The translations under genes and the position numbers were made by a program. Below, in pieces: positions 22,501 through 32,587 of a stretch of DNA of 64,000 bases. The notes below the pieces were generated by a model. The model was given only the letters and a program-made list of their open reading frames with translations. It was not told where the DNA came from and ran no database searches. The stretch is from Closterium sp. NIES-65 (lineage: Eukaryota; Streptophyta; Zygnematophyceae; Desmidiales; Closteriaceae), in the NCBI GenBank assembly GCA_948144175.1, contig CANXME010002410.1, positions 124,001 to 188,000 of the forward strand, read 5' to 3'. Positions within the stretch are counted from its first letter, which is position 1. Every line of letters begins with the position of its first letter.

Positions 22501-25500
22501 TCTTTCCCTTTTTCTCGGCTGGCCCCTTTCTCATCTCACTAATTAGCCATCGCAGTGAGTGCTGGTCTATGGCTCGGCCCAAGGCAGCTTTGCGCACCTC
22601 CTCCCCTACTCCATCTGCTGCAGTTGCCCCCGGCAGGTACCCCATGGCTAATTCCCTCTCCAAAGCAGTCGGCTCCTCCCATCTTTTCTTACGGTGATCA
22701 TACACCATCCCTGGACCTGGAGTCCCTTCCACTTCGACAAATCCCCGTGCCTTTGCATAGGCCACCAGTGTCGGCCAGGCCCTCCTCGCTTCCCCCACTC
22801 GGTTACACTGATACTGTCGCGGATGATCTGGCTTTACCACTGGGGCGGCCACTCTCCCTGGTTCCAGAATGTCTTCCACGATTCGGCTCTCATCTCTCTC
22901 CACCCTTGCTAATCTCGCCCTCAGTTCTCCTTCTGGCAGGACGTTCTGCCAGTACTGCCGCACTCTATGACACCTTGCCCCCAGCTGTGCCCCGTCACAA
23001 CTCACTCCCCTTCCCAATTCTGCTTCCACCAGTTCGCGTACGGCTCGGACCGGCTCCCTGCTATCACTCCTCATATCCACATGTTCTAGGATGTACGCAT
23101 ATTCCCCGCCAGATTCTCTCGCCCACCTCATAATCGTCAGCAGTGTTGTCACCATCGCCGTGCGGTCATCCTGCATTCCTCTTCCCTTCCCCGCTCGGGA
23201 AGTACCCTGGCACTCCCACCCTGCTACCAACAGGTCCACCTTTCCCCAGCGGTTCACGTCTTCCTTGGTAAGCTGTCCCACATCCCACTTCTCATTCTGC
23301 ATGGCCTCCCGTATCACTTCCTTCGCCAGTTGAGCTGGGTACCGCTGCTGCAGTATCTGTGCATGCTTCCAAGCCATCCTCCTCACCTCCGGGTCTATTT
23401 CCACATACACCCATCTTTTCACCTTCAGCCCTGCTTCCAGTGCCGCCACTAAGCCTGCCCCCAGCCCTCCAAACAGCTCCACTAAGGTAACGCTATACTG
23501 GTTCAGGTTAGCTCCGACCTTGCCCTCTTTGGTACTCCCCCTCCTTACGCTCTCTCTTCTCATGCCCTCCGCCCTCCAAGCCTTCTTCGGTTCTGTCTTC
23601 ACAAACCGCACTGGCAGCTCACTCAACTCCTTTCCCTCAATCCAGAAATCCGAGCGGTAGAGCACCTGTTCCTGCCAGGTACAAATTGTTGTACCTATCT
23701 TGAATAGCAGCTCCATCCCCAGCAGAACATCATAATCCTCCGATTCCGTCAGCCCACATTGCACTCTTATCGTCGTTTCTCCCTTCTCTCCCGGCTGCAG
23801 AGTAATCTCGATGGGGTCCTTAGTACAGGGCATCCACTTTGGTGCCCCTCCCTCGGCTGTCATGATCAGTATGCCTCTGTTTACTATTTCCAAGTCCCCT
23901 TTCTCCCGTAACTGTTCTGTCAGCTTCCTTCCCAGCAGGACACTCTGTGCGCCTGTATCCACCACGGCGTTCTCCACTAATATGCCCCTGACAGCCACTG
24001 CCTTAAGTTCTACCACCAGGGCCGTGGGTTGGCAGACGAGTCTCTCCTCAGGATGCCGTCGAGCCGTCCTCGGCTTATGGCTTTCTTCTTGTTGCCGAGG
24101 GGTTCTCCTTTCAGGCTGCTTCTGCTCTGTCCTGCCATCCTTCCCGCCGCTGCGCAGCCCCAACTCCTCTCGGTCTCTAGGTGGTATGGCCATGGCCCCG
24201 TACTCTGCCTCCTCTCTCTCATACTCCTCCTCTTCATCGTCCTCCCAAGCCAGCAATGCCTTCTCAGGGTCCTCACTAATCTCAGTCTTCTCCAACTGTC
24301 CCTTCAGCTTCGCCACCTCTCTCTCTAACTGTAACTCCCTTGCCGATTTTCCTCGCATTCTCTCTCCCTTGCTGTAGCACCTGTCTTCAGTATGCCCCCT
24401 TTTCCCACACCCGGTGCAGATAGGTGCCTTGGGGCAGTCACGTCTGAAATGTCCTTTCATCTTGCATGTGTCGCACACTATGTCTATGGCGCAGTCCTTC
24501 CGCACGTGCCCCTTTTCGCCGCACTTGTAACACCTGCGTCTATCTTCAGACGGCCTCTCTCTTCGTTCCTCTTCCCCCTGTCTCCCTTCCACCGCTGCCC
24601 AAGCAGGCCTCCGACGTTCGCTCGGCCGACTGGAGCTTGACCCCCTCATTCCTTCGAAAAACCTCTTTCCATCCTCCACTTCTTTCGCCACCTGGTACAC
24701 CTGTCGCAGCTTCGCCCGTACCCCCAAGGAGTATAGTCGGCTTCTCATGTCTCGTATCAAGTCCCCATCCAGTCCGTTGACGAACTTGGTCACTAGGATG
24801 CGCTCCTCCACGCAGCCCATATCCTCTGCCAGCTCCAGTAAACGGTTATAGTAGGCCAACATCGACTCTGCCGGCGCTCTTCTGAAGTCTTGAAACTCCG
24901 CCATCCGGTCAGCCGAATGCCCCGGGAACTGCTCCTGCAGGCTTTCCAAGAAACGGTCCGTAATATCTGCCGGTAAGATATCTCCTCTGTTGCTCCGCAT
25001 CAGCAGCCCCTGCCTCTCCACGCGGTAATGAGTCAACGCCTCTCCTTTGAGAGTCCTCCCCAAGCCTCTGAAAAATTCAATAGGATCCAGTCGCTCCCTA
25101 TCCCAGCAGTAGCGAATGTCTTCAATCATCATCAGGTAGTTTTTCAGCGTGGGCTCCTCTCCGGGTGCCCCCGAGAAGCGGTCTGGTACCTCAATTTTGG
25201 GTGGTGTAGTACTCATCGACCTGCCTGTCCCCCAGCTTGTGTTCCCTCCTTCTCCACTCCCTGCAGGTCGCCCTGCTCTCCCGTCCTCCATGGCTTCGTA
25301 TCCTCCAGCAGAGAATCCGTGATATGCTTCCTTGCCTCGCTGACTTCGTCGTTCCACCGATTGATCGTCTCCTCCCCTCAGACTATGCCTTTCTTCACGT
25401 TGATCTTCTTCTCCTCTCTGACTCCGCCGTTCTTCTCGATGATCTTCCCCTCCCTTCTGACTTCGTCGATCTTCATGTTGATCGTCTCCTCCCAGATCTG

Positions 25501-25768
25501 GATTTCCTCGGCGAGATCCACTCCCCACAGGTCGCCCTCCACTCCTCTCCGCGGGCGAGTCGCATGCAGAGCTCGACTGTTGTTCTCCGTGTACACCTCG
25601 TTCTTCCTCCCGATCCCCGCCTTGGTTACCGCGCGAGATCGTCCCTCCTTCGCCCGCCCGAAATCCAGGCATCCTGACCGGCGGATCACGTCCCTCCATC
25701 ATCCTCGCCGGGAATCGGTGTCCAGAGCGCAGTTGATGAGTGTGAAGCTCACGGTCGAAATTACTCAT
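19517..25768 (-). CDS. Ty3/gypsy-type gag-pro-DNMT-RT-RNaseH-IN polyprotein
   Basis: One uninterrupted 2083-codon frame. Domains in order: gag capsid-like region (~200-390); three CCHC zinc knuckles (~410-465, CYKCGEKGHVRKDC and two more); retroviral-type aspartic protease (~600, VVDTGAQS); a C5 cytosine methyltransferase (~755-1060); reverse transcriptase (catalytic YIDD ~1335); RNase H (LYTDWSSTGMGA, TDHQPLLWL); integrase with an HHCC zinc site and D,D,E core (DQGTEF, then GLTERLIQ); and an SH3/GPY-F-like tail. The DNMT shows motif I ELFGGLGAGL, motif II VEIDP, motif IV WECQGTS with the catalytic Cys near 851, motif VI LEHVD, motif VIII QLGARCHRVRQYW and a motif X-like LGRAIDQHS. The fold looks DNMT3/DRM-like. 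The protein would copy and integrate the element and could methylate its own DNA. No LTRs or canonical PBS were found; sequence left of the stop does not match sequence right of the start, so the 3' end seems lost. Confidence 0.95.
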   Translation of the reverse strand: MSNFDRELHTHQLRSGHRFPARMMEGRDPPVRMPGFRAGEGGTISRGNQGGDREEERGVHGEQQSSSACDSPAERSGGRPVGSGSRRGNPDLGGDDQHEDRRSQKGGEDHREERRSQRGEEDQREERHSLRGGDDQSVERRSQRGKEAYHGFSAGGYEAMEDGRAGRPAGSGEGGNTSWGTGRSMSTTPPKIEVPDRFSGAPGEEPTLKNYLMMIEDIRYCWDRERLDPIEFFRGLGRTLKGEALTHYRVERQGLLMRSNRGDILPADITDRFLESLQEQFPGHSADRMAEFQDFRRAPAESMLAYYNRLLELAEDMGCVEERILVTKFVNGLDGDLIRDMRSRLYSLGVRAKLRQVYQVAKEVEDGKRFFEGMRGSSSSRPSERRRPAWAAVEGRQGEEERRERPSEDRRRCYKCGEKGHVRKDCAIDIVCDTCKMKGHFRRDCPKAPICTGCGKRGHTEDRCYSKGERMRGKSARELQLEREVAKLKGQLEKTEISEDPEKALLAWEDDEEEEYEREEAEYGAMAIPPRDREELGLRSGGKDGRTEQKQPERRTPRQQEESHKPRTARRHPEERLVCQPTALVVELKAVAVRGILVENAVVDTGAQSVLLGRKLTEQLREKGDLEIVNRGILIMTAEGGAPKWMPCTKDPIEITLQPGEKGETTIRVQCGLTESEDYDVLLGMELLFKIGTTICTWQEQVLYRSDFWIEGKELSELPVRFVKTEPKKAWRAEGMRRESVRRGSTKEGKVGANLNQYSVTLVELFGGLGAGLVAALEAGLKVKRWVYVEIDPEVRRMAWKHAQILQQRYPAQLAKEVIREAMQNEKWDVGQLTKEDVNRWGKVDLLVAGWECQGTSRAGKGRGMQDDRTAMVTTLLTIMRWARESGGEYAYILEHVDMRSDSREPVRAVRELVEAELGRGVSCDGAQLGARCHRVRQYWQNVLPEGELRARLARVERDESRIVEDILEPGRVAAPVVKPDHPRQYQCNRVGEARRAWPTLVAYAKARGFVEVEGTPGPGMVYDHRKKRWEEPTALERELAMGYLPGATAADGVGEEVRKAALGRAIDQHSLRWLISEMRKGPAEKKGKTEEEKCRGSKQAAYAAVSKLTDEKEIKTAPPVGTEAEPGKTWELGAGIGEQAAEAIREVLQQHRGTFAYNLQELGRYKGRELELNLTTELPTYQRRRRMNAEDAAICKEKCEELLAAGIIRPSESSYAAATVVAARKDITGKILAKRMCGDFRELNKITSPDRYPMPTAEDIFDRLEGATVFTTLDLRQGFNQIGIREADKRKTAFHGVDGLYEYNVMPFGLRNAPAVFQRAMDQVLKGVPAAACYIDDVLIYSSSKEQHVQDLKQTLEAIAAAGLTCHPDKCKIARHTVAYLGFEVKGGRLAIQEAKVKVLENLAAPKDKTGLRALLGFLNYYRKFVSNFSRRAYVLNQLLREGKSWQWGEVEEAARQDLLEAVRTGTLLQIPRAEAPFILYTDWSSTGMGAVLCQEIEGEERVIAFASRSCSPSEANYCSYEGEGLTAVWGITHFKVYLQGRHFTLVTDHQPLLWLMTNQELTGRNARWAIKLLGFDFEIRHRPGKTLQHADGLSRNPPPMQPVAQLAALAHTVAVSWGQEKGEKRLADIWEDEETMSWIKGEPLEEEGVSERARARGQHYRWFQEQLQLRTSEGWRVVPQPQERNRIMGKVHAKLGHYGITRTRQLLSTMYWWASMGKDVAGLVASCEACQRNKARLEKEREELHSLPIRGLGYRWSLDLAGELPLSKGGKQYILIMVEHTSKWVEARALPSKSSALIADAFEELVLTRYGACGEVLTDQGTEFQGSFDELLEEMGITHRVTSRYHPQSDGLTERLIQTVKKGLRAYGETHKRSWDRDLWWVLAGYRFAKQAALKHLSPYHLLYGRDPVLPVDAPKLLSATIEADEPSLWAGLAEKRARYLKELTPAALDNLHVAQLRDARRYQQRKAGGMGGKSHQVEAGQEVYLRRAKRDTLDLAVGPERWRVKEVRESGVLVLEDDRGEYLKEHITNVARAGREKPQALDPVSGAARVRAQSREGAGKPEIRGGDQNRVITYARRKKG

Positions 25769-26357
25769 TCCTCACGGTGCATCACCGTGGGCAACTCCAG
25801 GCAGTAGATCCTGCCACCTCTTCTCTCAACAATCGTAATCCTGACTACCCTTTTTGCTTGTATGAAACAAGACTTAACTCCCTCGCAAGGGCTCCGCCGA
25901 TTTGCTTCAGCTCCTCTCTACTGCTAGTTCCCCGTGGTTTAGGAAATCACAATTGCAGTAAACGAGAAACATACAAGCAAAAAGCAACGAGTCTGAGCGC
26001 TACCCCAGTCTACATCCCCTCCTGCCTAGGTGCCTTGTCCCGCAAGCTACCTCTACTCCTAAGCGCGAGTCAGCCGAGCTGATCGCGTAGGCTTCAAGGT
26101 GCTAGCTGGGTCCCACTCGGCCCACTAGGCATGCACCGCCTTCCAGCCTGGTGAATGGCGAATTGAATTCCCAGGCTGGCTGGAATCGAATTCGCCACCA
26201 ACCTCCCCCCCAACCACCTCGAAATCCTCAGCAGCTCGACTCTGTATAGTACAGTAACATTCCAAAAGAGCAAACAAAGTAAAATGCAAAAAGCAGTAAA
26301 CTATAGTACACCTCACCTTGGCTGCTGTGTAATTCACACTTAGTTGCCAGCTAAGTG
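25769..26357. other. probable retroelement 5' leader/LTR remnant, no gene
   Basis: Region upstream (on -) of the polyprotein ATG. It has no supportable gene. A perfect 8-bp inverted repeat, CACTTAG(T) around TTGCCAG, lies at about 26337-26360. If a 5' LTR exists it should be here, but I find no second copy on the other side of the polyprotein. Confidence 0.4.
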
Positions 26358-28897
26358 TTAATCACGCGACAGGGGTCCGCGGTTTTTGACGCCATTGCAA
26401 GCTGGTTTTGCCTTGAGGGTTGCTAGTTCGCTGTTTGCTAGCTCAAGCTCTCGCGTGAGCTGCTCCACCGTCTTGGGGCGAGCCGGATTGAGACGACCAG
26501 ATGCACCGGGCGTGCACATGCTCTCACCCCTCCCCTCGTTCGTGTGTGGATCCCTTTTCCAGGTGTAGTCGTCGCCCCTTTCGTCACGTTCATCGTACGG
26601 AGAGCCAGCCATAACTCCGCCACAATCACCCAATGTGTTTGCCCACATCCCACCTGCCACACCGTCGTTTGCTGCTGCGGCCGTTGGGTCAGCGTACCGT
26701 TTGGGCTTAAAGTCGTCTTTATCAAGATCCGGTGAATCCCGTGTCTCGAGACGCTTCGCAAGTGGGTCTTTTCCCTCCTTGTTATGACGCCATGACCCTG
26801 TAGGCAACGGGTCTGCTCCTTTCCCAGCATTTAGTGATGGCCCTCTGAGAGCAGCATAAGGGTCCTCGCGATCGTCACGCCTCCTTCGGGTCTGGTCTTT
26901 ACGATCAAGATATCCAGTAGGAGCAGCAGTTGCTTTCACTCCCATCTCCGCATAGAATTCAGGCTCGGGCTTCACTTTGGGGCGCACACGGACAACCTGG
27001 GAAACCACACGCCGGCGACCGTTGTTGCCATGCGATTTCCCACGACTGTCGCGCCCCTTACGGCCCTTGTCCCGACCCTTGTCACGGTTCCTCTTAGGAA
27101 TGCCCTTCTTGGCCTTCTGATCACGCCCCTTTCTCTTGGGACGCACCTCATCCGCCTCCTCGCTTTCCGGCTCCAGATCTTGGTCCTCACTCTCCTCCTC
27201 CTCCTCCTCCTCCTCCTCCTCCTCCTCCTCCTCCTCCTCCTCCTCCTCGTCCCCATATTCGCTGCCAGATGAACTACCAGATTCCCCGTCGCTGGATCCC
27301 TCCTCGGAACCGGACGACGATCTGGGTGAAGCGTACCGTTTCCGTCCCTGGCGAGCCTTCCTCATTTTTCTGTCGTGACCGCCCGTGTCAACCACCTTGC
27401 GCCGCTTGTACGTGACTTCAGCCCCTCGTCCCTTACGCTCCCCATCACTGTCGCCCTTAGTGCTTACAGCCCCTCGTCCCTTACGCTCCCTATCACTGTC
27501 GCCCTTAGTGCTTACAGCCCCTCGTTCCTTACGCTCCCCATCACTGTCGCCCTTAGTGCTTACAGCCCCTCGTCCCTTACGCTCCCCATCACTGTCGCCC
27601 TTAGCGCCTACAGCCCCTCGTCCCTTACGCTCCCCATCACTGTCGCCCTTAGCGCCTACAGCCCCTCGTCCCTTGCGCTCCCCATCACTGTCGCCCTTAT
27701 CGCCTACAGCCCCTCGTCCCTTACGCTCCCCATCACTGTCGCCCTTAGCGCCTACAGCCCCTCGTCCCTTACGCTCCCCATCACTGTCGCCCTTAGCGCC
27801 TACAGCCCCTCGTCCCTTGCGCTCCCCATCACTGTCGCACTTAGCGCCTACAGCCCCTCGTCCCTTGCGCTCCCCATCACTGTCGCCCTTAGCGCCTACA
27901 GCCCCTCGTCCCTTACGCTCCCCATCACTGTCGCCCTTAGCGCCTACAGCCCCTCGTCCCTTGCGCTCCCCATCACTGTCGCCCTTATCGCCTACAGCCC
28001 CTCGTCCCTTACGCTCCCCATCACTGTCGCCCTTAGCGCCTACAGCCCCTCGTCCCTTACGCTCCCCATCACTGTCGCCCTTAGCGCCTACAGCCCCTCG
28101 TCCCTTGCGCTTCCCATCACTGTCGCCCTTAGCGCCTACAGCCCCTCGTCCCTTGCGCTCCCCATCACTGTCGCCCTTAGCGCCTACAGCCCCTCGTCCC
28201 TTACCCTCCCCGTCTTTGGCAGGCCCAGACTGTAGCACGTCGTCGCCACCGGCCAATGCCACCTTATCCTGACGATGGAAAGAACTGCCCCTCTCCACCG
28301 CACTCCTCCCCTTCCTGCGCTTTGCTCTCGGACGGCAGTGACCCTTCTCTTCTGACCCGGCTGTGAAAAGCATAAAAAGAGAAAAATGAGTAGTCACATG
28401 TGACGTAAGCGGGATACGCGGTAACAACCTATAGGCATCCCAGAAATTACGCAAGGAGCCATATAATTGCTGGTGGGATCCGGTGAACACGTACCTTTCT
28501 GGCCTATTTTGGGGTTGCATTCTTCCAACTTCTTGATACGCCGTTCCCTCCGTTTCGGGGGCGATGAAATAGCCTTGTTTGCGTATGACTCCACATCGCC
28601 GTCACGGCTGGAGTCGTTTTCAGATGAAGAATCGCCCCCTGACTTGCTGTCGTTGCAAGCTTTGGACGGATGTCTCCTACGATACTCGTTGACGACTTGG
28701 GCCGTTTTCTCTGGTGTGACTACCTCCATATATCTCTTCTCATCTGGCGATTTGGTAGAACTAGGCAACTCAACAACCCCTACTTGCGCATTAAGGGTTT
28801 GAGCTTGAACTGTTGGATCTAGGTTCACACCCATGACGGGCGTGTTACGGAAGTTAGGAATTAGATAGTGACTTGACTCACCAGCGGATACTAGCAT
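26358..28897 (-). CDS. two-exon gene with 16-residue repeats, unknown function
   Basis: Exons 28897-28495 and 28360-26358 join across a 134-bp intron (donor AAAG|GTACGT, acceptor TTTTCACAG|CC), phase 1, giving about 801 residues. A later Met (VMGVNLDP, near 28834) is an alternative start. The N-terminal ~135 residues are mixed and hydrophilic (EKRYMEVVTPEKTAQVVNEY). Then come about 17 copies of a 16-residue unit (KGRGAVGAKGDSDGER), an acidic Glu run, Lys/Arg-rich segments, a Gly/Asp-rich part and a C-terminal coiled-coil-like stretch (VEQLTRELELANSELATLK). There is no signal peptide, membrane segment or enzyme motif. Charge blocks suggest a nuclear or DNA/RNA-associated protein. It lies between the gypsy polyprotein and the Ulp1-type gene on the same strand and could be transposon cargo. 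I do not recognise the family. Confidence 0.6.
27410..28205. repeat. 48-bp coding minisatellite
   Basis: About 17 tandem 48-bp units within exon 2 of the - strand gene, each coding for the 16-residue unit. On + the unit contains CCTCGTCCCTTACGCTCCCC and ATCACTGTCGCCCTTAGCG. Units are highly alike, suggesting recent expansion or homogenisation in frame. Confidence 0.95.
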
Positions 28898-30484
28898 TAA
28901 ATGTCAGTTGGTTGCTGAGGTCCGAGTACCAGACACGGTGGTGGAGCAGGTGTACGTGATCCAACCACCACGTATGAGCAGCACCAGGCTGATGAGGGTT
29001 TGAACATGCGGTTTAGAGAAGCACGATGGTCCTTCGAGATCCACCGCCTCTCCAGAGCACAGGTACATGGGCTGTTACTGTAGATGGGAAGAAGCTAGAC
29101 GGTCACGGTCACAGGTAATGACGCTTTGGCCAGGTTTCCAGAAACTGCACTCGTGTTCGCGCCACTGACTGTATGGTCCGTTGGATACCTACGGCGCGCT
29201 GCTGATTGTTTTGCCGCTAAGTGCGAAAGGGACGGCCTATGATAAATAAACCAGCGGCAACGAGTGAGAGTTTGAACTGCCCGACTCCCTCGTGTTGCTG
29301 AATTACAGGCAACGCGACAGGTGCCGCACGTATATTATCACAATAGTCACGTACCATGCCCGATGAGCAGCTGCGACTACTCAGCGAACTACACGAGAGA
29401 GGGAAGGTGGGCTCGTGGTCGCACAACGTCGTGCAGCCACGTACAACAGGTCGACACAGCGTGATTGTGCAAGGGAACACCTGAAATCGCGGCGACGTGA
29501 GTCGCCGCACAGCGATTGCGACACGGTCGCAACGGCTCAGTGGTGTGATGAGCGCAGGTGTCGTAGGCGTGGGGTGTGAGGCGCATCCGAATTTCCAGCG
29601 CGTATAAACGCCTAGTCTCGCTATGCTACAGTGTTGGCATGTACTACCCTGTTCGAAATTGGGTGTATAATCGTCATGGAAATCCGCTCAATTGGTTCAT
29701 AGAGTCCAGTCCTGCCTTTATATTCCATGGGGACACACTGGTTTTTAACTGTAAGGAAATTCCCTTTTCCTTACTTCGCGTCCCTGCTCAACGCGTACAT
29801 CACTGTAGCACCTCAGTCAGCACCGTTACCACTCGCGACCATCGCATCATTCATCATCCCGCCCTTTTCGCACATCGCATCCCGACCTCACGGCTCGGCT
29901 GGTAACCCGCGCTCCGGGCCTACGCTTCGACACTTTCCCAACCTCAGTCCCAGGCTCGTCGCGCGACAACCACAGTCCAGTACCGTTACCACTATTGTTT
30001 CGCTATATAATCCTTCGCTCATGCCTTTGCTCATTGTACTCTTGCTTCGATAGTGCAATTCTCGTTCGTTCACTCAATTGCACACGTAACATTAACAAAT
30101 AACCAACACAAATCAGTAGGATGCACACAGTGATGTCGTTAATCGATTAAAATCTCTGCTCTATGCACCGTAGCTTAAATTTTGAACAGCCAAGCAATCC
30201 TGTCAAATTCACCGTTACAGTTTACTATGGGTTGTGATTATCTTCATGTATAGACGTGTGATTTTCATTACTGAAGAATAGCATGAAGACACGTGGTTAC
30301 ATGCAGCTGAGACAGTTGTTGATCTCCCTGGCAAAACAGCACATGCAAGCCAGTTGCCTTTTGCAAAGCTAGTCACTGGGACAAGGTCAATGTACTATGG
30401 CTGAGTGCAATGACCAAGTCCACTTTCCATTATGTGCACCTCTCCGTAATCTGCACCTCTACAACCTCTGCAACTCTTTGTTCA

Positions 30485-30765
30485 CTACCTCACCCAGTCC
30501 ACTGCACCTCTCCATTCGCTAAACCTCTCCCTTCCCTGCACCTCTCCGTTCCCTGCACCTCTCCGTTCTCTGCCCCTCTCCTCCGTCCTCTGCACCTCTC
30601 CGTCCGCTGCACCTCTCCGTTCTTTGCACCTCTCCATTCTCTGCACCTCTCCGTTCTCTGCACCTCTCCGTTCTCTGCACCTCTCCGTCCTCTACACCTC
30701 TCGTTTCTCTGCACCTCTCCGTTCTCAGCACCTCTCCGTCCTCTACACCTCCTTGTTCTCTATCC
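30485..30765. repeat. CTCTCCGTTCTCTGCAC-type repeat
   Basis: Imperfect tandem units of about 15-17 bp built on CACCTCTCCGTTCTCTG. Chance ORFs on both strands are by-products of the repeat. Confidence 0.85.
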
Positions 30766-30969
30766 AGTTGATCCACAAGACCACATTCGCCGGACATTAT
30801 TCATCTGCCATATCTCCTGCCCGTTTATCCATACTTTATCGACAAGTTCATCCCACTGACAGGCTGCCTAAGAAACCAAGGTGTATACAAGGAGGAGGTA
30901 GCGAGGCTTAACAAGAGAGTTGACTGCTGGGTCATCATCAATAACAAGGTGCGCCTCTCATACCGACAT

Positions 30970-31400
30970 CACGTGCCGCAAGTGCCACACATGCCTCACA
31001 TGCCTCACGTGCCTCACACGCCTCACATGAATATATGCCACCACGATACCTCACCCGATGCCACACATGCCACTCATGCCTCACGTGCCTCACATGCCTC
31101 ACGTGCCTCAGATTTATCACGTGCCTCACATGCCACACGTGCCTCACGGGAGTCACCTGAGCTCCGCCTCCCATGCCTCGTATGCCTCACATGCATCACA
31201 TGTCAGCACAATGCCCCACATGCCACTCATGCCTCACGTGCCTCGCATGCCTCACGTGCCTCACATGTCCCGTCGTGCATCATGTTCCTCACATGAGCTC
31301 TGCCTCTCATGCCTCGTATACCTCGTATGCCTCACATGCCGGCTCGATGCATCACATGCCTCAAACACCTCACACACCATTCATGCCCCACGTGCTTCAC
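30970..31400. repeat. CACATGCCTCACGTGCCT-type repeat
   Basis: Irregular 9-bp-based repeat of CACATGCCT and CACGTGCCT, with partial longer-period duplications (for example the CTCATGCCTCGTATGCCT blocks). Lies just 3' of the Ulp1-type gene and may be its 3' flank. The following TCCTCCTCC stretch (31405-31505) codes for its Glu/Gly-rich end. Confidence 0.8.
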
Positions 31401-31449
31401 ATGCCTCCTCTTCCTCCTCCTCCACCTCTTCCTCCTACTCCTCCTCCAC

Positions 31450-32587
31450 CTACTCCACTACATCCGCCTGCACCTTCTCATCCTCCTCATCCACCTCCTC
31501 CTCCTGGTTTCGAGGTTGGTTCAACGCATTTTCGAGGAAGAAGACAGACCACTTCTTCAGGTCGCGAAGGTACTGACGGCGCCACTTACTCGGTGTACCA
31601 ACAAGCTTACACGCACCCAGGTTATGGAACTTGTTTTCAACAAGTGTGTGCATCACGCGCATCGTGAACACACCGCAGTCATTCTCATTAGTCTGCGACG
31701 GAATCTGTCAACACACATTCGCACATGCACGTGGCTGTCAAAAGGTGGGTCGTTGATTGAGAGCTGGCATTTAAGACAACGGGATCAGAGGTCACCTTGA
31801 CGACGCGCAGAGGGATGCTCGCAGCCCAAGCATCTACGTCCGAATCAAGGATCCAAGTTGAGACCCTCATAACCTCGTTTCTTAAGTACCTGAATGACGG
31901 AGCACAAATGGAAGATTAGAGATCGGGCTTCTACGATAGAATGCACACCCATGACGTCCTCTGACAGTACTTTCGCAAAGGCGCGTCCACGGATTCGTGG
32001 GATCCGTACGAATCCGCATGCCAGAGAACGCAGGTCATGGGTATGTTCTCATCTGGTTTGGGGATTATCTCAATGACGACCAAGCTCCAATGATACCTAC
32101 AACAAGCGATGAGCGAGTATCTGTCAGAAATAGTCGTTGATCGAAATTATGACTGGAATTCAAGCGATTGACACCCACTCGCTGTTGATCGGGACGAGAA
32201 TATAGTTGTAGTCGAATATCCCCAGCCCAAAAAGATGGGCGTTACCCCGCTTCGCAATGTCCCTTCCAGCGTAGTTCCAGAAGTAGGATCCACTGTACAG
32301 CCACATCTTGTTGTCGCGACCGTGCTCATATTGAAGCATCCTGTGGTTGTTGAAACATAACGCATTATAAGCGTCTTAGACCTACAAAGTAGTCCTACTT
32401 TGGCTTCTCACGAAATTAAACTCATAACTCACACTCCCAGCCAGTCGATGACGATTCCGGTCACCCATTCTCCGGGTTTAAGCTTATTAGCGTGTTCCTC
32501 ACTGACGTCTAGCCACGCTCCGCCAAATGGGAAAGGCATTGAAATCGGGTGAAAGGGAAAATCACAAGCTGCATCTCGTGAAGCCAT
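31450..32587 (-). CDS. Ulp1-like (C48) cysteine protease, probable transposon protein
   Basis: Five exons on -: 32587-32433, 32340-32179, 32096-31971, 31889-31796 and 31704-31450. Every junction is GT-AG and in phase; 263 residues from the ATG at 32587. The family core is complete: KLKPGEWVTGIVIDWLG (residues ~34-51, cf. the LxxxxWLND-type start), VPINSEYHWSLVVI with catalytic His108, HADSYG with Asp134, and IPSQTNENDCGV with oxyanion Gln183 and Cys189. The His codon is separated from VPINSE by an intron and only appears when exons 2 and 3 are joined, strong support for the model. A Glu/Asp tail follows. The expected activity is SUMO/ubiquitin-like isopeptidase or self-processing protease. 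It is divergent from the transposase at 33531. Ulp1-type domains accompany several eukaryotic DNA transposons. Extra 5' exons above 32587 are possible (CGTAG|GTG acceptor). Confidence 0.88.

Larger units (their letters stand above)
28898..31449. other. intergenic, no gene seen
   Basis: No supportable gene. Holds an 8-bp perfect inverted repeat GTGCAATT...AATTGCAC near 30051-30081 and two tandem-repeat patches listed separately. Ordinary-composition DNA otherwise. Confidence 0.45.

Noticed and set aside
27375-28272. + strand frames of 286-295 codons
   Set aside because: They are the antisense of the 48-bp coding repeat of the - strand gene.
32168-32178. Ulp1 domain lacking its catalytic His (NSEW followed by a stop)
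   Set aside because: That reading runs into the intron. Using the donor GA|GTGGGT joins to YHWSLVVI in phase and supplies the His.
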